From the NCBI GenBank assembly GCA_021300125.1, contig JAJTHX010000207.1:1-18854 (forward strand): a stretch of 18,854 nucleotides of DNA, given 5' to 3'. The notes below the pieces were generated by a model. It was not told where the DNA came from, made no database searches, and saw nothing but the letters and a program-made list of their open reading frames with translations. Source of the DNA: Betaproteobacteria bacterium. Its GTDB lineage: Bacteria; Pseudomonadota; Gammaproteobacteria; Burkholderiales; SG8-41. Below, in pieces: positions 1 through 6,222 of the stretch (position 1 is its first letter; the number at the start of each line of letters is the position of its first letter). The translations under genes were made by a program, and so were the position numbers.

Positions 1-13
1 CGAACCCCAGTAA
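1..13 (+). CDS. Possible C-terminal tail of a TctC-type gene (partial)
   Basis: The first 13 bases can be read as the codons for Glu-Pro-Gln followed by TAA. The 12 bases at 1-12 are identical to the last 12 informative bases of the TctC receptor gene ending at 4950 (4938-4949), which also ends in Glu-Pro-Gln-stop. A strong hairpin terminator follows at once, as expected after a gene end. I infer the tail of another Bug/TctC gene cut by the window edge. Three codons are very little evidence, and a chance match is possible. Confidence 0.35.
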
Positions 14-30
14 GGCTCAATCTCCGCGAC

Positions 31-58
31 AAAACGCCGGCGATGCCGGCGTTTTTTT
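31..58. terminator. Bidirectional intrinsic terminator
   Basis: ACGCCGGC at 34-41 pairs perfectly with GCCGGCGT at 45-52 around a GAT loop. It is followed by six T on the + strand (53-58) and preceded by A residues (31-34), which give a short U-tract on the minus strand. It lies between the + strand gene tail ending at 13 and the stop of the minus-strand pirin gene at 61, so it probably ends transcription from both sides. Confidence 0.85.
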
Positions 59-60
59 GT

Positions 61-918
61 TCAAGCCGTCAACCGGCCGCTCTGGTAATCGCGCACCGCC
101 TGCTCCAGCTCTTCGCGGGTGTTCATCACAAAGGGACCGTACTGCGCCACCGGCTCGTTCAGGGGGCGCGCTGCGAGCAGAATCAGGCGGGCGCCTTCGG
201 CGCCCGCGCGCAGCGTCACCGCCACACCTGCACCCAGCACGCCCGCACAGCGCCGCTGCAGCGGCTGCGAATCGCACGCTCCCACGCACAGGACCCCCTC
301 GTAAAGATAGACAAAGGCGTTGTGGCCCTGCGGCAGGTCGTGACGGAATTCTCCGCCGCCGGGCAGCCCGATGTCGAAATAGATCGGCTCGGTGCCCAGA
401 CCCTGTATCGGCCCCGGCGTGTCAGCACCCCCGGAATGCAGGGTGCCCGCGATCACCCGCGCCCGGCCGCCGCCGGGCAGCCGGACTTCAGGAATGGCGG
501 CCGCCGGGATATCGCGGTATGCAGCGGGCTTCATCTTTTCCGCCGCGGGCAGGTTGATCCAGAGCTGGAAACCGCGCATGCGGCCCTCGGTCTGCTGCGG
601 CATCTCGGAATGGATGATGCCCCGCCCGGCGGTCATCCACTGCACGTCGCCACTCCTGAGGTCGCCGCGGTTGCCGAGGTGGTCCTCGTGCAGCATGTGG
701 CCGTCGAGCATGTAGGTCACGGTTTCGAAGCCGCGGTGCGGATGGGCGGGAAAGCCGGCAATGTAATCCTGCGGATTGTCGGTACCGAACTCATCCAGCA
801 TCAGGAAGGGATCGAGCCGCGCCAGCGGCGACTGGCCGATGCTGCGGCGCAGGCGCACGCCGGCACCATCCGATGTCTCGGTGGCGGCAATCACCCGCTT
901 CAGGTTGCGTTCGGGCAT
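61..918 (-). CDS. Pirin family protein
   Basis: This is a 285-residue bicupin of the pirin family, close to the usual length of about 290. The N-terminal cupin carries the metal-site pattern: H59 and H61 in a HPHRGFE context, then H103 and E105 in GRGIIHSEMP. These correspond to His56, His58, His101 and Glu103 of human pirin, which bind iron. The C-terminal cupin follows from about residue 150 and ends in the typical PVAQYGPFVMNT stretch. Bacterial pirins are cytoplasmic; some have quercetin dioxygenase activity and others modulate enzymes by binding, so the role here is open. It is the last gene of a minus-strand operon, 24 bases after the TctC receptor stop, and ends at a bidirectional terminator. 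Confidence 0.93.
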   Translation of the reverse strand: MPERNLKRVIAATETSDGAGVRLRRSIGQSPLARLDPFLMLDEFGTDNPQDYIAGFPAHPHRGFETVTYMLDGHMLHEDHLGNRGDLRSGDVQWMTAGRGIIHSEMPQQTEGRMRGFQLWINLPAAEKMKPAAYRDIPAAAIPEVRLPGGGRARVIAGTLHSGGADTPGPIQGLGTEPIYFDIGLPGGGEFRHDLPQGHNAFVYLYEGVLCVGACDSQPLQRRCAGVLGAGVAVTLRAGAEGARLILLAARPLNEPVAQYGPFVMNTREELEQAVRDYQSGRLTA

Positions 919-942
919 GGATATCCCCGTGCAGCCAGTCTG

Positions 943-1935
943 TCACTCCACCGTGATGTTGGCGGCCTTGACCACCTTCGCCCATTTCGCGATCTCGGCC
1001 TTGAGCCATTTCGCGAACTCCTGCGGCGAATTGCCCACCGGCACCCCGCCTTCGGCCTCGAAGCGCTTGCGCACCTCGGGCGAGTGGACAATGGCGACGA
1101 TGCGCTGGTTGAGCATGCGCACGATGGGCTCGGGCGTGCCGCGCGGCATGAAAATGCCCTGCCAGGTGCCGGACTGGTAGCCCTTCAGGCCGGACTCCGC
1201 AATCGTCGGCAGGTCAGGCACCAGCTGTGAACGTTCGAGGCTGGTCACGGCGACACCGCGCAGTTTGCCGGCGCGCACATGCGTCATCACTGACGGCATG
1301 GTCGCGAACACCACCTGGATGCGGCCGGAAAGCAGGTCGAGGATCGAGCCGGAGGCGCCCTTGTAGGGCACGTGCACGATCTTCGTGCCGGCCATCAGGT
1401 TGAACAGCTCGCCTGCAAGATGCGGACCGCCCCCGTTGCCCGAAGAACCGAAATTGAGTTCCCCGGGCCGGGCCTGAGCCAGCTTGATCAGGTCAGCCAC
1501 CGTGTTGACGGGCAGCGAGGGGTTCACCACCAGGATCTGTGTCGCGGTGGAGGCCAGCGTCACCGGCGCAAAATCGCGCTCGGAGTCGTAGGGCAGCTTT
1601 TTGTAGATGCTCGGGTTGACGCCGAAGGAACTCCCAACCAGCAGCATGGTATAGCCGTCGGGATTGGCCTTGGCCACCATATCCGCCGCCAGCACACCGC
1701 CCCCGCCGCCGGAGCGATTATCAACCACGAACTGCTGGCCCAGCTGCTTGGCGAGTTCGCCGGCGATCATCCGCGCCACGAAGTCGGCATTACCCCCCGC
1801 GGCCTGGGCCACGACGAAACGCACGGGCCGGTTGGGATAACCGGGCAACGACACCTGTGACGCCTGCGCGGCTGCGGCCACTCCGGCAATCAGCAGGAAA
1901 AGGCACGTCATCACCGTCCTAGAGATCTGCCTCAT
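943..1935 (-). CDS. Bug/TctC-type tripartite tricarboxylate transporter substrate-binding protein
   Basis: This is a 330-residue periplasmic receptor. The N-terminus is a hydrophobic signal peptide ending near residue 26. The family signature YPNRPVRFVVAQAAGGNADF (about 33-52) contains the ligand-clamping loop, and HVPYKG occurs mid-protein. Bug proteins bind small carboxylates such as citrate, glutamate or nicotinate, and the ligand cannot be read from sequence. Three starts are possible: the ATG at 1953 overlaps the upstream stop as ATGA, and tandem ATGs lie at 1938 and 1935. I chose 1935 because GGAG at 1942-1945 is best spaced to it (6 bases) and the signal peptide then begins MRQISRT. 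It sits between the crotonase and pirin genes, and no TctA/TctB membrane subunit is nearby. Confidence 0.93.
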   Translation of the reverse strand: MRQISRTVMTCLFLLIAGVAAAAQASQVSLPGYPNRPVRFVVAQAAGGNADFVARMIAGELAKQLGQQFVVDNRSGGGGGVLAADMVAKANPDGYTMLLVGSSFGVNPSIYKKLPYDSERDFAPVTLASTATQILVVNPSLPVNTVADLIKLAQARPGELNFGSSGNGGGPHLAGELFNLMAGTKIVHVPYKGASGSILDLLSGRIQVVFATMPSVMTHVRAGKLRGVAVTSLERSQLVPDLPTIAESGLKGYQSGTWQGIFMPRGTPEPIVRMLNQRIVAIVHSPEVRKRFEAEGGVPVGNSPQEFAKWLKAEIAKWAKVVKAANITVE

Positions 1936-1949
1936 CATCTTCTCCGACC

Positions 1950-2750
1950 TCATCGTCCCTTGAACACCGGTTTGCGTTTTTCCATGAACGCGCGCCGGCC
2001 TTCGATGAAGTCCTCGCTGGCGCCGCAGTCGCGCACCAGTTGTTCGCACAGGGCGACATCGCGATCGGCCGCATCCTTCATCAGCTCGTCAACCACGCGC
2101 TTGGCGGTGAGGATCGACAGCGGCGCGTTCTCGGCCATGTTGCCGGCCCAGGCCCGCACCGTGTTCTCCAGCTCGGCGGCGGGCACCACTTCGTTGACGA
2201 TGCCCATGCGCAGCGCAGCGTCGGCCTTGTAGCGGCGCGCGGTGAAGATGAACTCCTTGGCCACCGAGGGTCCGGTCAGCTCGACCAGGCGGCGCAGGCC
2301 CTCCATGCCGTAGCCGATGCCCAGCCGCGCGGCGGGGATGCCGAACTGCGCGTCATCGGAGCAGATGCGCAGGTCGCAGGACAGCGCCAGTGACATGCCG
2401 CCGCCGATGCAGTAGCCGCGGATCATCGCGATCGTCGGCTTGCCGGTGCCGCGCAGCACCTTGCGCATGCCGGAGGACACCTTCGAATACGTTTCCTGCG
2501 CCTCGGCGTTGGCGCGCTCGTCCTCGAATTTGGAAATATCGGCGCCGGAAACGAAGGATTTGTCGCCGGCGCCGGCGAGCACGATCACGCGCACGGCAGG
2601 ATCGGCATCGAACAGCCGGAGCACCTCGCCCGCGGCCTGCCACATTTCCAGCGACACCGCATTGCGGCGTTCGGGATTGTTGAAAATCAGGAAACCGATC
2701 GCGCCTTCACGGCGCGCGACGATCTTGTCAGTACCGGTGATGATGCTCAT
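1950..2750 (-). CDS. Enoyl-CoA hydratase/isomerase (crotonase) family protein lacking both hydratase glutamates
   Basis: This is a 266-residue crotonase-fold protein. The substrate-binding NNPERRNAVS lies near residues 24-33. The oxyanion-hole segments are SGAD (69-72) and GYCIGGG (112-118). The two acid/base glutamates of rat enoyl-CoA hydratase (Glu144 in GGGCE, Glu164 in QPE) align with Ser120 and Ala140, so simple hydratase activity is doubtful. The family also holds decarboxylases, isomerases, thioesterases and hydrolases that work without one or both. The start at 2750 has AGGAGGTG upstream at good spacing; a longer open frame to 2813 lacks such a site. It is second in the operon, 87 bases after the dehydrogenase, and its TGA abuts the next gene. 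Confidence 0.9.
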   Translation of the reverse strand: MSIITGTDKIVARREGAIGFLIFNNPERRNAVSLEMWQAAGEVLRLFDADPAVRVIVLAGAGDKSFVSGADISKFEDERANAEAQETYSKVSSGMRKVLRGTGKPTIAMIRGYCIGGGMSLALSCDLRICSDDAQFGIPAARLGIGYGMEGLRRLVELTGPSVAKEFIFTARRYKADAALRMGIVNEVVPAAELENTVRAWAGNMAENAPLSILTAKRVVDELMKDAADRDVALCEQLVRDCGASEDFIEGRRAFMEKRKPVFKGR

Positions 2751-2837
2751 GCCGCACCTCCTGCAGTCGATGGCCAGAACCGATTCATACCGCGATGCGG
2801 CGCCGCAGTCCATGCGCCGTTCCGCATGGTGTCAAGC

Positions 2838-3818
2838 TCAGTCCTGCGGCCGCACTTCCGGATTGAGGAAATTGCGCGGATCGTGGACTTCGCCGCGCAG
2901 CCAGGCATTGATGTTGGCCGCGGCGATGGTGCCCATCCTGACCATCGCACCGGTGGTCGCCGCCGCGATGTGCGGGGTCAGAATCACGTTGGACAGGGCA
3001 TACAGGGGGTGATCCGGCCCCGGCGGCTCGCAGGCATAGGTATCAAGGCCTGCGCCGGCGATGCGCCCCGCTTGCAGCGCCTCGACCAGCGCCACCTCGT
3101 CCACCACCGGGCCGCGGGCGGTGTTGATGAGCAGGGCTTCCGGTTTCATTCTCGCCAGTTGCGCCGCACCGATCAGACCCCGGGTTTCTGCGGTCAGCGG
3201 GCAGTGCAGGCTGAGGATGTCCACCGTCTCCAGCAGGCAGCCGAGATCGGGTTCCGGACGCATGCCTGCAGGCAGCGTGACATTCGAACGGGTATGCACT
3301 ACCACCGCAGCACCACAGGCGGCGGCGAGCCTGGCGGTGCGCTCGCCGATCTGGCCGTAGCCGACGATGCCGACGATGCGCTCGCGGAAATCCCGCCGCA
3401 GTTCGCTCAGATGGCGCCACTCGCCTCGGCGGATCTCGCGGTCGTAGCGTGGCAGGTCGCGCGCCAGTGCAAGCATCAGCGCCAGCGCATGCTCGGCCAC
3501 CGCGTCGGCATTGGCGCCGCCGGTGACCATCACGGCCACGCCGCAACGCGAGGCTGCAGCGATGTCCACGCTGTCCACCCCGGCGCCGTGCTTGGCGATG
3601 ATTTTCAGGCCGCTTGCCGATTCAATCACGCCGGCGGTGAACGGCGGCGAGCCGCGCAGCAGCACCGCCACCGGCCGGTGCTGCTGCAGCGCCGCGCGCA
3701 GTGACGCCTCGTCGACGCGGTCGGTCATGAATACCGGCTCAAGACCGCCTTCGCGCAGCAGCCGCTGCGCCAGCCCGGAAACGGTGGAAGCGGTGACCAG
3801 CACCCGTGGCATGCTCAA
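2838..3818 (-). CDS. D-isomer-specific 2-hydroxyacid dehydrogenase (SerA/GhrB-like)
   Basis: This is a 326-residue NAD(P)-dependent D-2-hydroxyacid dehydrogenase of usual length. It should reversibly oxidise a 2-hydroxy acid to the 2-oxo acid in the cytoplasm. The nucleotide-binding loop GYGQIG is at 153-158. The catalytic Arg, Glu and His are R235 (NTARGPVVDE), E264 (YACEPPG) and H283 (TPHIAAAT). The favoured start is TTG at 3818: GGAGG at 3824-3828 lies 5 bases from it, against 11 bases from the ATG at 3812 in the same frame. It is the first gene of the minus operon and diverges from the TctC gene at 3979. Substrate unknown; phosphoglycerate, glyoxylate/hydroxypyruvate or another 2-oxo acid are possible. 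Confidence 0.92.
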   Translation of the reverse strand: MSMPRVLVTASTVSGLAQRLLREGGLEPVFMTDRVDEASLRAALQQHRPVAVLLRGSPPFTAGVIESASGLKIIAKHGAGVDSVDIAAASRCGVAVMVTGGANADAVAEHALALMLALARDLPRYDREIRRGEWRHLSELRRDFRERIVGIVGYGQIGERTARLAAACGAAVVVHTRSNVTLPAGMRPEPDLGCLLETVDILSLHCPLTAETRGLIGAAQLARMKPEALLINTARGPVVDEVALVEALQAGRIAGAGLDTYACEPPGPDHPLYALSNVILTPHIAAATTGAMVRMGTIAAANINAWLRGEVHDPRNFLNPEVRPQD

Positions 3819-3978
3819 GCGGACCTCCCGGCGTTGGCGGAGTCAGAGATGGCGCCAATTATCACACCCCAGACAGCGTGGTGTGTCACCTCGATTGCCC
3901 CTAGAATGGGGGCACGGCGACGCCCACCCAGAAGGTCGCGCCAACCTTTGTGCCCATCAAAACGGAGGAGAACGACCC
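3819..3978. promoter_or_regulatory. Divergent promoter region with inverted repeats
   Basis: This 160-base region separates the dehydrogenase operon (leftward) from the TctC gene (rightward). CACACC at 3863-3868 and GGTGTG at 3880-3885 form a 6-bp inverted repeat with an 11-base spacer, a layout that could suit a dimeric regulator. GGTGTGTCACC at 3880-3890 is a second, overlapping short palindrome. TAGAAT at 3902-3907 resembles a -10 hexamer for the rightward gene, but no good -35 is visible. The regulator is unknown. Confidence 0.4.
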
Positions 3979-4950
3979 ATGTCATGCCGCATGTCCCCGG
4001 CGCTGGCGCTTGCGCTGGCCGCCCTGTTTTCTGCCGGTACCGCGCTGGCGCAGCAGCCGTATCCGAACCGGCCGGTCCGCCTGGTCATCCCCTTCCCCGC
4101 CGGCGGCAACGTCGACGTGTTTTCGCGCGTGCTGTTCCGCCAGGTCGAGGCTGAACTGGGCGCCACCTTTGTCATCGACAACCGCGGCGGTGCCAACGGC
4201 ATCGTCGCCGCCGACACGGTGCGCAGCGCTGCCCCCGACGGCTACACCGTCATGAACACCTCCTTCAGCTTTGCGGTCAACCCGGCGATCGTGAAGAGGC
4301 TGCCCTACGACGTGGTGCGCGACTTCACGCCGATCACCAACGTCGCCACCGGCCTCGGCTATCTGCTGGTGGTGCATCCGTCAGTGCCCGCGAAAAACAC
4401 CGCGGAACTGATCGAGGTCGCGCGCAAGCAGTCGCTGCGCTACAGCACCGCCGGTATCGGCAACGGCCAGCACCTGGCTGGCGCACTGCTCGCGAACATG
4501 ACCAAGACCGACCTGCTGCATGTGCCCTACAAGGGCGGCGGCCCGGCAATGACCGCGGTGCTCGGGGGCGAAGTGCAGATCCATTTCCCCGCGGCCTCGG
4601 TGGGCCTGCCGCATGCCAAGGCCGGCCGCGTGCGTTCGATCGCCTTCACCGGCGCCAAACGGCTGGCCAACCTGCCCGACTTGCCCACCGTGGGCGAGAC
4701 CGTGCCCGGTTACGTTTCCGATGCGGGCTGGCACGGCATGTTCGGCCCGCCGCGGCTGCCGGCAGCAATCACCAACCGCCTGCAGCAGGCCGTTCACAAG
4801 GCACTGCAGGAGCCGAAGGTGAACGCCCATTTCGTCGACAACGGCTACGAGCCCAACGGCGACCGCCCGGAAGTCTGGGCCGCCAAGTTCAGGGAGGATG
4901 TGAAACGATTCGCGGCCATCGCCAAGGCCGCCGGTATCGAACCCCAGTAG
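3979..4950 (+). CDS. Bug/TctC-type substrate-binding protein
   Basis: This is a 323-residue receptor with a clear Sec signal peptide, cleaved probably after Ala-Leu-Ala at residues 22-24. The signature YPNRPVRLVIPFPAGGNVDV (28-47) and a later HVPYKGGGPA are typical of Bug/TctC proteins, which fold as two-domain Venus flytraps and carry carboxylates to a TctA/TctB membrane pair or act in sensing. The start has GGAGGAG at 3964-3970, 8 bases from the ATG. It is a single-gene unit ending in a hairpin terminator at 5010-5034, and it shares its upstream region with the divergent dehydrogenase operon. The ligand is unknown. Confidence 0.94.
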   Translation: MSCRMSPALALALAALFSAGTALAQQPYPNRPVRLVIPFPAGGNVDVFSRVLFRQVEAELGATFVIDNRGGANGIVAADTVRSAAPDGYTVMNTSFSFAVNPAIVKRLPYDVVRDFTPITNVATGLGYLLVVHPSVPAKNTAELIEVARKQSLRYSTAGIGNGQHLAGALLANMTKTDLLHVPYKGGGPAMTAVLGGEVQIHFPAASVGLPHAKAGRVRSIAFTGAKRLANLPDLPTVGETVPGYVSDAGWHGMFGPPRLPAAITNRLQQAVHKALQEPKVNAHFVDNGYEPNGDRPEVWAAKFREDVKRFAAIAKAAGIEPQ

Positions 4951-4963
4951 GACCTGGCGTGCA

Positions 4964-5003
4964 TGACAGCAGCAGCCCGGCCGTGACAGCAGCAGTCCGG
5001 CCG
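4964..5003. repeat. Tandem duplication of a 20-bp unit
   Basis: TGACAGCAGCAGCCCGGCCG (4964-4983) is directly followed by a second copy at 4984-5003 that differs only by T for C at 4996. It lies between the TctC stop and the terminator hairpin. It looks like a recent slippage duplication; no function is evident. Confidence 0.9.
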
Positions 5004-5009
5004 TTATTG

Positions 5010-5034
5010 AAGCGCCCCGGCCGGGCGCTTTGTT
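5010..5034 (+). terminator. Intrinsic terminator of the TctC gene
   Basis: AAGCGCCC at 5010-5017 pairs with GGGCGCTT at 5023-5030 (8 bp) around a CGGCC loop, and TGTT extends the T-rich tail. It is 60 bases after the TctC stop and upstream of the selenoprotein pair, so that pair is probably transcribed on its own. Confidence 0.7.
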
Positions 5035-5035
5035 C

Positions 5036-5041
5036 TAGAAT
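5036..5041 (+). promoter_or_regulatory. Candidate -10 element for the selenoprotein pair
   Basis: TAGAAT at 5036-5041 matches a sigma-70-type -10 at five of six positions and lies 61 bases before the ATG at 5103. The same TAGAATCAT 9-mer occurs at 7491-7499 and, inverted, at 7449-7457. No good -35 is seen at 16-18 bases; TTGAAG at 5007-5012 is 23 bases away. This is an inference from one hexamer. Confidence 0.35.
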
Positions 5042-5102
5042 CATCCCATCGTGCCCGAAACCGGCGCGAATCCATCCCCAACACAGCGCTCCCGGAGGCT
5101 TC

Positions 5103-5621
5103 ATGCGTGCGAAATCCCTGATCGGCACCCTGCTGCTGGGCGCCGGCCTGATCTGGCAGACCGCTGCAGCCAGCGGACTCCAGTTGGTCAGCCCCCCCAC
5201 ACCGATGCCGGCATTCAAGTCAGCCAACCTCGGCGGCAGCAGCACCAGCGATGCCGACCTGCGCAACAAGGTCACCATCATCCGCTTCTGGGCCTCCTGG
5301 TGAGCCTCCTGCGTGCGTGAGATGCCCTCCGTGCAGAGGGCACATGAAGAACTGAACAAGGACGGCATCAAGGTCATCACGGTGTCGATCGACGGCACCG
5401 GCGAAACCGCGGTGAAGCCGATTTTCGCCAAGGGCGGCTATACCCTGCCTGCCCTGCTCGACCCCAACATGGAAGTGGCCCGCGGGTTCGGCGTGCGCGG
5501 CGTGCCCTCCACCGTGGTCGTCGATGCCAAGGGCATGATCCGTGCCCGCACCCTGGGCCACATCGACTACGGCGGCCCGGAGTTGCGCAATTTCGCGCGC
5601 GACCTCGCCCGCGGCAAATAA
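5103..5621 (+). CDS. Selenocysteine-containing exported TlpA/ResA-like thioredoxin (in-frame TGA at U67)
   Basis: Read through one TGA at 5301-5303, this encodes 172 residues. An N-terminal signal peptide (about 1-23) predicts export to the periplasm. A thioredoxin fold follows, with FWASW-U-A-S-C-VREMPS (62-76) at the active site and the cis-Pro loop GVPST (P135). TlpA/ResA proteins have W-C-x-x-C here, so the TGA replaces exactly the attacking cysteine and gives UxxC with resolving Cys70. No other cysteine is present. The frame is open on both sides and ends in TAA. The start has GGAGG at 5094-5098. A SECIS-like hairpin lies at 5323-5342. It is 23 bases upstream of a second TGA-interrupted redox gene. 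A nonsense mutation is the alternative, but the downstream half shows no decay. Confidence 0.9.
5323..5342 (+). promoter_or_regulatory. Candidate bacterial SECIS element for the thioredoxin
   Basis: UGCCCUC (5323-5329) pairs perfectly with GAGGGCA (5336-5342), 7 bp, around the hexaloop CGUGCA (5330-5335). The loop begins 27 bases after the TGA, within the roughly 16-37 base range described for bacterial SECIS elements, and has a G among its first two bases, followed by U. SelB would bind it to direct Sec-tRNA to the UGA. The hairpin lies within coding sequence, as is normal in bacteria. Not tested by folding software. Confidence 0.75.
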
Positions 5622-5644
5622 CCCACCCTCAACCGGGAGAGCCC

Positions 5645-6211
5645 ATGACCCCGTCCTCACCGTTACACTGGCTGGTCGCCTTCGCATGCAGCCTGCTGCT
5701 GGCCACCGCAGCGCAGGCCCAGATGCCCAGGGTCGGCGACAAGGCGCCGGATTTCTCGCTGCCCTCGACCACAGGGGCGACCGTTGCGCTCGCCGACCAT
5801 CTCGGCAAGCGCAACATCGTGCTGTTCTTCTACGTCGCCGCGTTCACCGACACCTGAACGACCGAAGTCGTGGCCTTCCAGCTTGATCTCCCCAAGTTCG
5901 AGGCCGCCCATGCCCAGGTCCTGGGCATCAGTGTCGATTTCAACGCCGCCAACACGGCATTCGCCGAGCGTCTTGGCCTGAAATTCCCGCTGCTGAGCGA
6001 CACCCGGCGCATCATGAGCCGCGCCTACGGCGTGCTCAACGACGATGCCGCCGCGGCTGGCGATCCGAAACGGGTGGCGGGTTACCTGCGCTCGAAGCGG
6101 GCCTGGTTCATCATCGACCGCCAGGGTGTGGTGCGCTACACCAATGTCGACGACCCGCGCGGCATCATGCCCAACGACGAACTGCTGGCCGTGCTGAAAA
6201 AGCTGCAGTAG
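5645..6211 (+). CDS. Selenocysteine-containing exported BCP/AhpC-type peroxiredoxin (in-frame TGA at U71)
   Basis: Read through one TGA at 5855-5857, this encodes 188 residues: a signal peptide (about 1-26), the redoxin opening VGDKAPDFSLP, then FFYVAAFTDT-U-TTEVVAF. Peroxiredoxins carry PxxxTxxC at this point with Cys as the peroxidatic residue, so U71 replaces it and gives T-x-x-U. The motif's proline is Val64. The mature part contains no cysteine, making it a one-Sec enzyme with no internal resolving thiol. It should reduce H2O2 or organic peroxides in the periplasm using an outside thiol. A later SKRAWFIIDRQGVVRYT segment is typical. GGGAGA at 5635-5640 precedes the ATG; the gene ends in TAG. 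It follows the UxxC thioredoxin by 23 bases, which suggests that protein as reductant. Confidence 0.9.
5872..5905 (+). promoter_or_regulatory. Candidate bacterial SECIS element for the peroxiredoxin
   Basis: A two-part hairpin follows the TGA. The lower stem pairs GGCCUU (5872-5877) with GAGGCC (5900-5905). After a small internal loop, the upper stem pairs AGCUUG (5880-5885) with CAAGUU (5893-5898); each stem includes one G-U pair. The apical loop is AUCUCCC, starting 29 bases after the TGA, within the bacterial SECIS range. If the last G-C pair opens, the loop starts with G, as the consensus prefers. It fits less well than the hairpin of the upstream gene. Confidence 0.6.
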
Positions 6212-6222
6212 GTCCTGCGCCA

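Noticed and set aside
43..1230. Plus-strand open frame of 395 codons
   Set aside because: It is antisense to pirin and the TctC gene, shows no domain, and overlaps the terminator at its start.
2826..3704. Plus-strand open frame of 292 codons
   Set aside because: It is antisense to the 2-hydroxyacid dehydrogenase, whose nucleotide-binding and catalytic residues are all present.
5858..5871. Short perfect hairpin ACGAC-CGAA-GTCGT directly after the peroxiredoxin TGA as the SECIS
   Set aside because: Its loop begins only 6 bases after the TGA, too near for SelB-bound Sec-tRNA delivery; the larger hairpin at 5872-5905 fits the distance better.
5103..6211. The two TGA-interrupted redox genes as pseudogenes or sequencing errors
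   Set aside because: Both stops fall exactly on the catalytic cysteine codon, both are TGA, both frames are otherwise intact, and SECIS-like hairpins follow. Random decay would not give this twice in a row.
5103..6211. TGA read as tryptophan (alternative genetic code)
   Set aside because: Several neighbouring genes end in TGA (for example at 61, 1950, 6254, 11526, 12840), and Trp would make no sense at two catalytic cysteine sites.
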